Shown here piece after piece: positions 22,164 to 33,607 of a stretch of 64,000 nucleotides of DNA. The notes under the pieces were generated by a model. The model saw nothing but the letters and a program-made list of their open reading frames with translations. It was not told the origin of the DNA and made no database searches. Every line of letters begins with the position of its first letter. Position 1 is the stretch's first letter. This stretch comes from Lamellibrachia columna. Taxonomy: Eukaryota > Annelida > Polychaeta > Sabellida > Siboglinidae. Location: the NCBI GenBank assembly GCA_963662155.1, contig OY759265.1, positions 10,117,693-10,181,692 on the forward strand, in the 5' to 3' direction. The position numbers and the translations under genes were made by a program.

Positions 22164-22943
22164 TTATGGGTCAAGTAAACACATCTTGCATCTTGTAGGT
22201 TGATGGCGTTGACCTGAGGGATGTTATGGATCAAGTTAACACATATTGCCTCTTGTAGGTTGATGGCGTTGACCTGAGGGATGTTATGGATCAAGTTAAC
22301 ACATATTGCCTCTTGTAGGTTGATGGCGTTGACCTGAGGGATGTTATGGATCAAGTTAACACATATTGCCTCTTGTAGGTTGATGGCGTTGACCTGAGGG
22401 ATGTTATGGATCAAGTTAACACATATTGCCTCTTGTAGGTTGATGGCGTTGACCTGAGGGATGTTATGGATCAAGTTAACACATATTGCCTCTTGTAGGT
22501 TGATGGCGTTGACCTGAGGGATGTTATGGATCAAGTTAACACATATTGCCTCTTGTAGGCTGATGGCGTTGACCTGAGGGATGTTATGGATCAAGTTAAC
22601 ACATATTGCCTCTTGTAGGTTGATGGCGTTGACCTGAGGGATGTTATGGGTCAAGTTAACACATCTTGCCTCTTGTAGGTTGATGGCGTTGACCTGAGGG
22701 ATGTTATGGGTCAAGTTAACACATCTTGCCTCTTGTAGGTTGATGGCGTTGACCTGAGGGATGTTATGGGTCAAGTTAACACATTTTGCCTCTTGTAGGT
22801 TGATGGCGTTGGCCTGAGGGATGTTATGGGTCAAGTTAACACATCTTGCTTCTTGTAGGCTGATGGCGTTGACCTGAGGGATGTTATGGGTCAAGTTAAC
22901 ACATCTTGCCTCTTGTAGGTTGATGGCGTTGACCTGAGGGATG
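22164..22943 (+). repeat. 13 x 60-bp array spanning the intron 7/exon 8 border
   Basis: Exactly 780 bp, thirteen units. Each unit is intron sequence (TTATGGGTCAAGTTAACACA, TCTTGCC), the splice acceptor TCTTGTAG, and the first 25 nt of exon 8 (GTTGATGGCGTTGACCTGAG + GGATG). Acceptor AGs end at 22198, 22258 and so on every 60 bp to 22918. The border triplet ATG occurs at both breakpoints (TTC-ATG-TTATGG upstream, GGG-ATG-CGACC in the exon), suggesting duplication through microhomology. Units differ by a few substitutions, and two carry TAG|GCTG instead of TAG|GTTG (at 22559 and 22859). In the exon frame, each unit reads 19 codons and then TAG, the TAG being the next acceptor. Confidence 0.97.
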
Positions 22944-23029
22944 CGACCCATGACAAGGCAGTGGAAGTGATCCGCAAGGCAACAAGTCCAGTCCATTTCC
23001 TCATACAGAGTCTACTTGAGCCAGACTGG
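22919..23029 (+). CDS. MPDZ: MPDZ-like exon 8: end of PDZ7
   Basis: 37 codons, phase 0 at both ends, donor TGG|GTGAGT. It encodes VDGVDLRDATHDKAVEVIRK followed by ATSPVHFLIQSLLEPDW, the alpha-2 helix and final strand of PDZ7; VDG.DLRDA.H..AVE.IRKA is the conserved MPDZ wording. I chose the last of thirteen identical-looking acceptors because only this one leads into the rest of the exon. Any earlier acceptor reaches an in-frame TAG after 19 codons. If the cell uses an earlier acceptor, the transcript is truncated between PDZ7 and PDZ8. Confidence 0.95.
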
Positions 23030-23652
23030 GTGAGTCTCATTTTGTAATAATCTTACTGTAGTCAAGCTAGTGTATGTTTGTATGGTTTGTATGGTTTGTA
23101 TGTTATGGCACTCCTCCTAGATACTTTGCATCTCAGGCTCAACATTTTCAGGGGTTCATCTGTGACCCCATTATCAGGTCATCTCAGTTTTATTTTTAGT
23201 TTAAATTCACCCGCTATTACCCTTTCTATGAACAAGTGAACTACCCTTTGTAGTTATTACATACACTGTCCACAACTCTATGTGAACAGTTACGTACAAT
23301 TATTCCCAACGTCATGCATCTTTTCTTCGATTGTCCCAAGTTATGTAATATAAGGGCAGACATTGCTAGACATTACTGTAACTGCCAGTAATTGTCCGAA
23401 TTTCAAAGTATGAAGGCTTAGATAGATATTTCTGTGATATTGTTATGTATCCTGATATTTTTTCATATTGTTATCATGACACTCACTTACAAACTACCAT
23501 TATTCTGTCTGGAAGATGAGTATTTTTGCTAGTAATAATAATATGAATACTTCTATCGTGCCTAGAGCTCAGTTGTGCGTCAAAACCAGAGGGTTAGGAA
23601 CAATTGGCATAAAATGTTAGTTGTCAACAGATGGATGGATACACTAAGGGGC

Positions 23653-24690
23653 TGATGAGGGTACTGTCATTGTGAGGAGAGTACTGTCATTGTGAGGAGG
23701 GTACTGTCACTGTGAGGAGAGTACTGTCACTGTGAGGAGGTTACTGTCACATTGATGAGGGTACTGTCATTGTGATGAGGGTACTGTCATTGTGATGAGG
23801 GTACTGTCATTGTGAGGAGGTTACTGTCACATTGAGGAGGGTACTCTCACTGTGAGGAGGGTACTGTCACTGTGAGGAGGGTGTCATTGTAAGGAGGGTA
23901 CTGTCATTGTGAGGAGGGTACTGTCACATTGATGAGGGTACTGTCATTGTGATGAGGGTACTGTCATTGTGATGAGGGTAATGTCATTGTGATGAGGGTA
24001 CTGTCATTGTGAGGAGGTTGCTGTCACATTGAGGAGGGTACTCTCACTGTGAGGAGGGTACTGTCACTGTGAGGAGGGTAATGTCATTGTAAGGAGGGTA
24101 CTGTCATTGTGAGGAGGTTACTGTCACATTGATGAGGGTACTGTCATTGTGATGAGGGTACTGTCATTGTGATGAGGGTACTGTCACTGTGAGGAGGGTA
24201 CTGTCACTGTGAGGAGGGTACTGTCACATTGAGGAGGGTACTGTCACTGTGAAGAGGGTACTGTCACTGTGAGGAGGGTAATGTCATTGTGGGGAGGGTA
24301 CTGTCATTGTGAGGAGGGTACTGTCATTGTGAGGAGGGTACTGTCACATTGAGGAGGGTACTGTCACATTGAGGAGGGTACTGTCACTGTGAGGAGGGTA
24401 ATGTCATTGTGAGGAGGGTACTGTCATTATGAGGAGGGTACTGTCACATTGAGGAGGGTACTGTCACTGTGAGGAGGGTACTGTCACTGTGAGGAGGGTA
24501 CTGTCACTGTGAGGAGGGTACTGTCACTTTGAGGAGGGTGCTGTCATTGTGAGGATGATAATGTCACTGTCAGGAGGGTACTATCACTGTGATGAGGGTA
24601 ATGTCATTGTGAGGAGGGTACTGTTATTGTGAGGAGGGTAATGTCACTGTGAGGAGGGTACTCTCACTGTTAGGAGGGTAATGTCACTGT
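23653..24690. repeat. 20-bp minisatellite (GAGGAGGGTACTGTCACTGT)n
   Basis: About 52 copies with recurrent variants (CATTG, CACATTGATG, TAATGTC) that themselves recur in blocks, implying multi-unit duplications. It lies in intron 8. Confidence 0.95.
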
Positions 24691-25786
24691 GTTGCAACAT
24701 AGGGTCTATTTAGAGACGGACTGATACTGCATTCATATTTAATATTTTAGATATTATTTAATTACTTGTATAATTAGTATGATTTTGAAAGACACCCATG
24801 TAAATACCTCAAAATTGTATAAGTTTAATTTTGTCCTTTCACAGAGTGAAGACTGATTCAAGTAGTGACAGTGCATACTTTATATAATCTAGATCCTTAT
24901 GTTTACAATCAACTGCACAGAACACGGCCAGCTGTGGCTTACTTATGTTACAAAGTTCATCAAATAAAAACCAAGTGAATGAAATTTTTTTATATCATGT
25001 CCATGCCTATGACAGTGGAATAACATTCACTCATTAGTTGCGGTGATGCCACTCTTGAACTGTCAAGTAGGATTGTCGGTAGGCTATTTTTGTCACACCT
25101 GAAAGCATCTGTCACAGCTTTCGGTGGACTTCTCCACAGAAACCAGTCATTTAAATTGCTGCCGTAATATAGGCTGCAGGTGTGAATACAGATCAATGAG
25201 ACAGATAGTGCTTTCTCATTATTGCTACTAGTCTCCTGGGGATATCCCCGCCAACCCAAGCTCACAGCTCTTGCAGTCATTGCTGCGAATGTGATTATAT
25301 CTGGTGGTCGCCACCAGTGTCCAGGTTGTAATGGGCCAGCATCTTTGACATTTCAGAAACCGCCCACTCCTGCTATGAAAGACGGCTGTCTGTGCCAACA
25401 ATAGACTAGGTGCTTTATAAATCAAATGTGATCTTGTTTTTGCCTTTGAAGTAATGTGGTTTAATTGTATATATAAAAAGAGGATGCTTTTTTAGGTAAG
25501 CAATATATAAATGGAAAAAATCTGTGTCAATGGTCTGGATCTACTAAACCCATATTGGCTGTACATTAACTGCTGCCAGTGGAGTGAAAGCCTTGTCTTG
25601 GATACCTGTGCTGTATAAAATCACACATTATTATTAACATTATTAGTTTATAGAATATAAATATCTTTGCACTATGCAGCAGTGATATTCCAGTGACGTT
25701 TCATTTATGTATTTATAGTTTCTATAAGCTAACTTATTCTACCTATTTATTTAACTAATTTAAGCACCTTATTTATTTATTTTAGT
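24691..25786. other. Intron 8, middle: no gene seen
   Basis: AT-rich. The 25222-25404 frame overlaps ordinary intron sequence and has no recognisable motif. Confidence 0.4.
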
Positions 25787-26042
25787 TATGGCATTAGTTA
25801 AGGAACAGTGTAGGTTGGACATGAGAAAGTACTCTTTCTCACAGAGGGTGATAAATGAATGGAACAAACTACCAAATGATTGTGTTAATGCTAGTAGTGT
25901 GAATATGTTTAAAAATAGAATTGACAGATATATGATAAGGGCGGACAACACATAGATGATAAAATTGTTGGACTCTCGATAAGCTTCCTTGTCCACTTGC
26001 CATCTGGAACTTGTTGTTTGGGATGGCAATCTTGTTAAATAT
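25787..26042 (+). mobile_element. CR1-like LINE, 5'-truncated copy A
   Basis: The plus-strand reading gives MALVKEQCRLDMRKYSFSQR, then VINEWNKLPNDCVNASSVNM, then FKNRIDRYMIRA and a stop. This is the same C-terminus as the large LINE at 52328-55960, followed by the shared 3' UTR (CTTGTCCACTTGCCATCTGG, TTTGGGATGGCAATC) and a TTGTTAAATATTGTTATTT tail. Only about the last 65 codons plus the UTR were inserted. It is the only copy in the same orientation as the host gene. Confidence 0.9.
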
Positions 26043-26109
26043 TGTTATTTAACCTGTTAGCTCATTTAATTTATTCTTTTCATCTGTTTTAGCTAATTTT
26101 AATGTATTT

Positions 26110-26138
26110 TATTTATATATATATATATATATATATGT
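26110..26138. repeat. (TA)n microsatellite
   Basis: About 12 TA dinucleotides between LINE copy A and exon 9. Confidence 0.9.
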
Positions 26139-26233
26139 ACAACTGTAGCGCCTTTGAACAGGTGTTTCAGATTTGTCGTGATATCTGTGGCAGCCTTGTA
26201 GTTTATTGAGGTTGTTCCACTTCCATGTTCCAG

Positions 26234-26315
26234 TCTTGTAACGGAGCCTCTACGACCCAGGTAGACGGAGGGGAGATTGACAATGAAGAGGAGGATGAGT
26301 ACGGCTACACGTGGA
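26234..26315 (+). CDS. MPDZ: MPDZ-like exon 9: acidic linker before PDZ8
   Basis: 27 codons plus one base, entering in phase 0 and leaving in phase 1, acceptor CCATGTTCCAG|T, donor TGGA|GTAAGT. It encodes SCNGASTTQVDGGEIDNEEE followed by DEYGYTW. An acidic patch ending in DE.GY.W immediately before PDZ8 is conserved in vertebrate MPDZ (EDEFGYSW). The split codon A|AA gives Lys on joining to exon 10, again as in vertebrates. Although small, it is therefore well supported. Confidence 0.9.
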
Positions 26316-27083
26316 GTAAGTTACCTTACATTTATGTTCTCACCTGCCCTTTTCCTAGCTGCTAATGTTGTTGGTGTTTTAAAGTTGCACGCTTTGCTGA
26401 ATTTGTCCTATTAGATAAAGTCATTATGTGAGTCACGTCTTAGCTATGGTTTTTTACACACTTGCGAAGTTTAAAACTGCTTCCGCAAGTCACTTTAAAG
26501 TAGGTAAATTCTAACATTAAGATATATATTTCCTTTGCATAAATGACATCTTCTGAAACTTCACCAAACGTAATCATAAACAAATTGTGAAGTACATGAT
26601 TGTATCGTAAAATAAAGAATGCTGCCTATCAGATTACATCAGAAACGACTCTACATGTAAAATAGTTGATCATTCGTCATGGATAAAAATTTAATTGACC
26701 TGACAAAAATTAAAATTGGCAAATTGCATTTGGCAAGGGGTCCATTTGGCAAGGGGTCCACTGGAGCTTGTTGAGAACACTAGAACAGTAGTTAACAAAT
26801 GTATTGTTTTATTTATATAAGACTAGCCCAGTTGCCGGCGTTGCATGGGAGAAAAGGCAAGAGCTTATGACTCCTTGCACTTCACTACCCAGTTGGACAT
26901 AGGTCATGTAACAATGGTTCTAACATAGTGTTACTAACAACTGCATGTATCTGTTGTCTGAGTTACGTAATTTACGTCAAACATTCACATTGGTTCCTTC
27001 GACATAATACCTCACCCCTATTTTTTATGTATGAACCATCACCATAGGCCCCAGAGCAAGCCTACACAATGTCAGCCCCATTC
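26316..27083. other. Intron 9, first part: no gene seen
   Basis: Contains a short direct repeat (TTTGGCAAGGGGTCCA twice, near 26730-26760) and the TATTTATATAAG...GCGTTGCATGGG wording at 26810-26850. The latter resembles the end of a repeat, but I cannot name it. Confidence 0.35.
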
Positions 27084-27915
27084 ATTTAACAAGATTTAAC
27101 AAGATTTGCCATCCAAGCCAAAGGCCCAGATGGCAAGTGGACAAGGAAGCCATTGGCTTATCGAGAGTCCAACAATGTTCATCTACTTATAACCCACCTT
27201 CCTGAGATATGTGTCAACCTTGTTTTTAAACATATTCACGCTGCTAGCAGTTACACAATCTGTAGACAATTTGTTTCATTCATTTATTGTCCTCTGTGAG
27301 AATGAGTGCTTCCTGATGTCCAATCTACATTGATCCTTTACTAATTTTACCTCATGTCCTCTAGTTCTGCTATCCTTCTTGAGTGAGAAAAACATATTTC
27401 TATCAATATTTTCATACCCATTCAATATCTTAAAAACTTCAATCTGATCTCCTCTTAACCTCCTTGTCTCTAGAGTTGTTAAACCACATTCCTTCAGGCG
27501 TTCTTCAAAACTAAGGTCTCAGTTCTGGAATCATTTTAGTTGCTCTCCTTTGTATGCGTTCAAGCGTATCTATATCCTTCTTACGATATGGTCTCCATGC
27601 TTGTATACAGTATTCTAAATGAGGTCTAACTATTGCTTTATAAAGAGGTATAATTAACTTTTTTCCATTGTATGTTATGTTTCTTCTAATCAATCCAAGA
27701 ATTTGTTTACCCTTTGAAGCCGCAATACTACACTGCTCTGAAACTTTCATATCAGCGCTTATTGTAACTCCTAAGTCCTTTTCTTTTACAGTAGTACCCA
27801 GAACAGTATCTCCCATTTTATAGTTTACATCCAAGTTCCCATGTCCTGCATGTAGGCATTTACATTTCCCAAAATTGAACAACATATGCCATTTTTCAGA
27901 CCATTCATGTGAAAC
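27084..27915 (-). mobile_element. CR1-like LINE, 5'-truncated copy B
   Basis: Minus strand. The reading starts at EWSEKWHMLFNFGKCKC, runs through LVGVTISADMKVSEQ-type sequence (GVTISADMKVSEQCSIAA) and HLEYCIQAWRPYRKKDIDTL to RRATKMIPEL, then breaks and decays. The 3' UTR ends in a tail of GTTAAATCTT-type units (27085-27108). It corresponds to the last third of the ORF2 of copy D. The 5' truncation point falls at a GTAC/GTAT microsatellite. Confidence 0.9.
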
Positions 27916-27924
27916 TGACAGAGA

Positions 27925-28025
27925 TATACGTACGTATGTACATACATACATACGTACATACGTACGTACATACATACGTACGTACGTACGTACGTACGTA
28001 CGTACGTACGTACGTACATACATAC
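27925..28025. repeat. (GTAC)n/(GTAT)n self-complementary microsatellite
   Basis: About 100 bp of TACG/TACA tetranucleotides, including an uninterrupted (TACG) run at about 27975-28015. The unit is its own reverse complement, so the tract can form hairpins. It abuts the truncated 5' end of LINE copy B. Confidence 0.9.
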
Positions 28026-31000
28026 GGATGGACGGACTGAGTCACAAACTACTTTATAGTGTATTCCATTCATTGCAGATCACACAGTTTATTGTTGATT
28101 ACATATAATGTTTATTTAAGTGTTTTTGTTTTCCGTTCATCAGTAAAATTTCTAAGATCATACTTGATTTACACCCATTTCCTGCTTTTGGAAAACCTTT
28201 CTCTAACAAGTTTTCCTGTTTGACCTCTCTACCACACAGTTTAATTTACACTATTTGTCATGTGCAGATGTACATGAAGTCATGTGTTCTCTCTTCTTAT
28301 TCACACTGTGGTTTCATGCGATATTCATGTGCCAAGTTCATGTATATTGGACTCCGCTTAACAGGAGCTTGGATAACAGAATCAGCTGCTTAGTAGAGAA
28401 AAACAATACATTATACTGCAAAATAATAGGTATTCCTGGAAAACCCTGAGGCTATTTACTGTAGACCGGTATTTTTGACATGTAAAACTATTAATTGGAG
28501 TGCACTGTATTGTGTTCACATACTCGGAGTGTCTGCCGTGAACAGGGGATGGTCTCACAAACAGCTAAAGGACTCCTCTTGAGAATAAAGCTAATCTGTT
28601 CCTTGTGATGGAAATAATTCTAAGTACTCGTAGACTATTAGTGAAGTAATCGCCAGGTTAGCTGTAATGATGTTAGATGTAATGAAATGTCTCTGTATTG
28701 ATACATGATACAAATCCTTATTGATAGCTATAATGCTGTGCACTGATAAGCAGGTCAAAGCTATAAGAATTAGTGGCTGGTCAGCTCTGTTTACACTGGG
28801 CTGAATAAAGAAATAATGATACAACAGCTTCAAAATCACTGGTGCTTTATTTCTATGCCATGAACACAGAAGTAAAATAATGATCTTCACTTATTTTACC
28901 TTTCATTGTTGCTAGATGGCAGCATAGACATTTACTAATATGTTAGTCACTAGATGCCAGCACCAGACACTGCTGAACACAAAACAAGGCACCTATGAAA
29001 AACACGGAACTGATCCACTGTGTTTGAGTAACAATTTTCTTCAAAACACAACAACAGAGTTTACTTGCTCTTAACAAATATGCTCCACTATGTTGTTAGT
29101 CACGAAAGTGTCCACAGGTTTCAGGAATTACTGTTTCTTTGGCCATTATCTTTGTTTTCTTCACTATGAGCTGTCAGTACACATGGGTGGTGGCATTGTG
29201 CAATAAACACATCTTGGAATTTGTTGCCCTTCTCCAGAAACATGACCTTGAAAAGCATCTGCCATCCCTCATGATATATTCCATGTACAAGGAGGTGTCC
29301 CTACTACCACATTCATTTATCTAGTTATTTACTCGCATGTTTATTCAGCCTGCCCCCTACTTGGTCTCTTACAGCGGACCAGTGGAGCTGACAGTTCTAT
29401 ATAGTGGGGCCGCCTGCAGAGTTGATCTGGTGTAGGCCCAACTAGATGTATCACTCGGCGGAAACACCGGGTGGTCAGTTCCGTCTTCTGGCTACATGTC
29501 ATTATTTTTCCCCATTGAAACCAATGCTAAGAGTCAATCAGGCAATTCCAGACTGCGCACAAAGTTACCATTCAGTTTTAATAAAAACTGTGCACTAACT
29601 TTTGTCTCCCCACTAATGTAGCGGTTTTAAAACTACTTTATCAGTGTGCAAAAAATCCTCAAAAGTGGTTACCATCACAAAATAACTGGCACTTTATTCA
29701 TATGACATGAACATGGAAATAAAATAGTGATCTGTCCCCTTCAGTGATACACACTCTAGACTCGCTCATATTTCATGTTATGCTGTCTTGCATATTATCA
29801 CACTACTAGAATGTCTTATGTAAGCTATACTAACAGACTACCTGTTACAAACTGTGCCCCATTATTAAAACACCAACCAATTTCTACTCAATTCAGAACA
29901 ACACTGAGGAGCTGTATTTAGTAGTGTATTTGATATACATTTCTACATGAAATTTGATCTATTCCAAAGTTGAATGAGATAATATGTGGCTGTAAAAGCA
30001 GCAGCGAGCCATGTCAATGTTAGCCAGCGCAGTCTGTTTGAACAGGAGCATTGTTGGTTAGCATGAGTGTGTAAAATAAACATCACTACATCAATACTGT
30101 GTAAGCTGATCAGTCCAGTCACTTGATGTGACAGAAACATGATCGTTCACCTCACTTACGAAACACTGTACTTGATGTAACTGTGAGAATGTGTCAACTG
30201 GTCAGGGCAATTTTTGCTACACTTAAGAGTGTAGGCAATTAAAACGTTGAGTGTGGAATTGATATTGTAAATCAATAATTATTTCATTGATTGATTGTAA
30301 TAAAATTCTTGAGTTTGAAAAAAAAAAAAATTTTAAATAGGAGATTTGGCAGAAGTGGGAGGGGAGTTGAGAATGAGGGCGAGGGATGGGGGAGTGGAGA
30401 TGGTTGGTGGAGACGGCAGTGAAACGGGATCAGTGACGAAGAAGAAGGGAAAACAAAAATAAATGATCGATATCGGTGCCAGCCTCACCCCGGACTACAG
30501 GGATAAAGAGGAGAGCAACAACAACATAGATTATCGAACAACAAAAAGACGTTTTGCAAAAAGGTGCCAATGCACATAGTTGCTGCACACAATATTATTG
30601 CAATGTAAGACATAATGTGTAAACTATCATTGGGCCACTATTGCCTATCAATGACATTTATGGAGTGATCATTATGAATAGTTGCATACATTTTGTCTGA
30701 TAAAGTGAAATTTATGGTACGTTATTATGTTTACATCAATCACTGATGTCTCCCACTAACGAGATTTCTATCTAGCAATTTTCTATCTCATACCGAGTCT
30801 TATTATGATGTTGAGTTATCACAGTTTTGTGGCAATACATACTAAATCCACAGATTTTTATGAAGTGTGGTCCTCTGGGGATTTTCGTTTCTGTTATATG
30901 TTCTGCACATCATTGTAGATATAATATGGGAACATTCAGTGTGTTTGCCTAATGTAGTTTTACAGGCCAAACAGATTTGATTGATGATAAAAAACAAGGT

Positions 31001-31244
31001 TGACAAGTCAGTAGTTAAATGTTATTGATGTGATAGATTGTTACATTGTGTAGAATTGTGCTAATCTCTACGCCTGTCACGTCTGTTTCAACTTATTTCT
31101 GTGAGACAGAAGATGCATGAAATGATGCTGTAGTCAAGGCATTTGTCACACTAGTAGCATCGTTGTCGCCACTGTCACATTTGTGGCTGCACATGTCACA
31201 TTGCTCATACTGGAGTCATTTCATCAAGTATTAGATATTTTTGT
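28026..31244. other. Intron 9: unannotated stretch with minor repeats
   Basis: No exon supported. Two related 58-bp pieces in the same direction (28826-28885 and 29672-29733, sharing ACTGG..CTTTATT..TATG.CATGAACA and AATAAAAT..TGATCT) show a dispersed repeat present twice. An A-run at 30319-30331 is followed by purine-rich DNA and by CAGCCTCACCCCGGACTACA (30480-30500), wording that looks retroelement-derived but that I cannot place. Confidence 0.35.
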
Positions 31245-31500
31245 ATATCCTCCTTCCCTCTGTCCATCCATTGCTCTCTCCCTTATTCCCTCCCTCACTA
31301 CCACCCACCCACCTTCCCATCCCCCTTTCTTCCTGCCACCCCTCTGTCTCACCTGTCATCTTTTCCTATTTTCCTCCCTCTCACCCACCTACCTTCCCAT
31401 CCCCCTTTCTTTCTGCCACCCCTCCACCACTCTTGTCATCTCCCTCCCTCTTGCTACCATTAATGTATTCCCTGGTGTCAAGCATTTCCCCCACCTCTTG
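31245..31500. repeat. Polypyrimidine tract with an 85-bp duplicated block
   Basis: Strand-asymmetric C/T-rich DNA. The block CACCTTCCCATCCCCCTTTC...TGCCACCCCTC occurs twice, about 80-85 bp apart. The resulting Pro/Ser-rich frames are not genes. Confidence 0.8.
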
Positions 31501-33438
31501 ACGCATGACATTTCTCTCTCCACATATACAAGATATAATCTGTCTAGATACTGAGGGGTCTTACTTCTATTGATCCAAGGTATTGCTATTTGCCTTGATG
31601 GAAGACGTTCCTCTCTCCATCAGTGCCTGCTGATCCTCCCTCTGGCGCTCTTGTTATTCCTTATCTTTGATAGATGTTTATAGTAACTTGGGGTTAGCTG
31701 CTATTTGTCAAGGTAACACTTGCGTAGGTGGCACTTCTGTTTAACCTTTACGATGATGGCATTTCAGCCTTGCCTAGGTACTTTGGCATTACTAATGTCA
31801 GAGAAACTGGCGCCTGTGTGCCTGTTCCAATGACCCAGTTAGAGACATCAGCAGCAGCGTGACAGATGATGTTACGTTACTTACATTGATAGCATTATTG
31901 TGTCGTCTGATGTGGCACAATTTGTATTTTGGTGTTTTTACATGTAAGTTGTGGGTGTATATGGAGGCTGCAGTATTTGAATGTGGACATACATTGGGGC
32001 CTGTCTGAAGGAGGTAGTAATAGGAATTCAATTGATTTGCGCTGCCTATGTATAGTCACTGTGTGCGATAGTAGCAGTGGAGGAGGGGTTGTTGAGTTAC
32101 CACGTAGCTGTAAATGCTGGTCAAACTAATCCATCCTTGTGGCTTGACCGGCAGGTGCACATGTGGTCATCTAGATGATTGGTACACACCTATTGCATAG
32201 CGGTCAGTTTGTTGCAGTGATTCGCTGGCTGGTCCATAGATCCCTGCCTACCTATGACGGCAGTGGACTGGTCCCTGTGTTACTGCAGCAGCAGACACGG
32301 CAGGCTATATAGCCCTGCTTGTTGTGTTTGCTCCACTCATCTTCATCACTGTAGTGATGGAGACTGACTGACAGTTCTCACGGGCCAGGGCATGCCAATT
32401 GTACAGAGTAGCGCACCACCAGGTTATATTGCTTGAATCGTTGTCACTGCCGCTTGTTGGGTGAGGTCGGTTGCCTGAGGTCATTGCTGCCACTGGCAGT
32501 AGGTTCATGGTTGCCAGCGACAACATGAGCTGTCACCTCAGTGATGGCTACTTAGGTAGGTGTCAGTCGACATGTCAGGCTGTGTCAGAGATTGTCAAAT
32601 GTTGTCTGTTGGTCGCTTCTGGGTCATTAGCAGTACAGGAATCTGAGCAAGGTGTCTTAGAGTGACAGAAATTGCAGAATTTTGTGTGGGTGTTTGTAAA
32701 AGATGTAGGGCATGTTTAGGTTATGGGTCATGGGTCTGTTTTATAGAGATATATGTTGTGACTGTAGGTGGTGTAAGACAGTGTTGGGCAGACATGGCTT
32801 CCTGATGAGGCAGTTTTGGTGGTCTTCAGAGAGTCTGCTGTGGCTTCAAATTGCCTGGTGGAGATGTTGTTGACAAATGCCGAGATGGTCTAGATGGTGG
32901 AGGCTTCTACTCCTGCAGGAGTTGACAAAACTGTGACAGCAGATCTGTGTTCATGTTGTCAACTGCATGCTAGATGGCGTGTGATCGTCATAATGATGTC
33001 ATCACATTGAAGATCTGGTCACGTTCTGATGATAATATTGTGGGTTAACTAAATAGCCCTGTCAGGAAACACCCATGTAGGACATATTTACCTGTTATGT
33101 GTCATCACCGTTTACCTATTATGTGTCATCACCGTTTACCTATTATGTAACGTGACAAAAATTGTCTTGTGCAAGTGATCTCACTGCACACTAGTGCTGA
33201 AAACGTTGTACTTTTGTCAAACGTTTTGGAACCTGGTATGTGCATGGTCGGTGTTGCACGAACCAGGGTTGGTGATGCACAAGTAGAGATGGCTGACAGA
33301 TGATGTCTGATAGCAAGTCTTATCCCTGAGTCACCTCCCAGCATGCACTGCCTATGTGTGAAAATATATCTCACAACTAGTCAGTGAATCATTACACATC
33401 CCCACACTCCATGCTGTGCACATTTCGCCTCCTACCAG
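31501..33438. other. Intron 9: GC-richer unique DNA, no gene supported
   Basis: Less AT-rich than its surroundings, with CAGCAG-type patches. A 25-bp unit (TTACCTATTATGTGTCATCACCG type) is repeated near 33090-33150. No frame shows a motif. Confidence 0.35.
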
Positions 33439-33489
33439 CATGGCCTCTGGCGTGGACAGAAAATTATTTGTTGGGCGTCTCTGGCTTAG
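33439..33489 (+). CDS. Candidate 51-nt cassette exon in the 22.5-kb intron 9
   Basis: Bounded by a good acceptor (CATTTCGCCTCCTACCAG|C) and a good donor (TTAG|GTATGT). Intron 9 is in phase 1. The interval is open in that phase (TWPLAWTENYLLGVSGL) and 51 nt keeps the frame, so it would insert 17 residues between GYTW and KIIKTYG. The peptide is not recognisable. In another phase it starts with a good ATG context (CAGCATGGCC), but that frame does not join exon 10. Chance remains quite possible in an intron this long. Confidence 0.22.
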   Translation, partial: HGLWRGQKIICWASLA

Positions 33490-33607
33490 GTATGTTAATT
33501 ATAATCATTTGTCATGTTTATGATCCCTTAACCATGTATGTTGGTATTTAATCAGTTAATAGGTCTGTTATTGTTAGGTCAGTAGAAATATAACATTTTG
33601 TAGTCAT

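Noticed and set aside
22109..22996. 295-codon minus-strand frame repeating NIPQVNAINLQEARCVNLTH
   Set aside because: It is the reverse strand of the 60-bp array that duplicates the exon 8 border; the plus strand has clear MPDZ homology.
27511..28073. Minus frames beginning with YVRTYVRTYV
   Set aside because: The N-terminal part is GTAC microsatellite; only the part from about 27915 downward is real LINE sequence.
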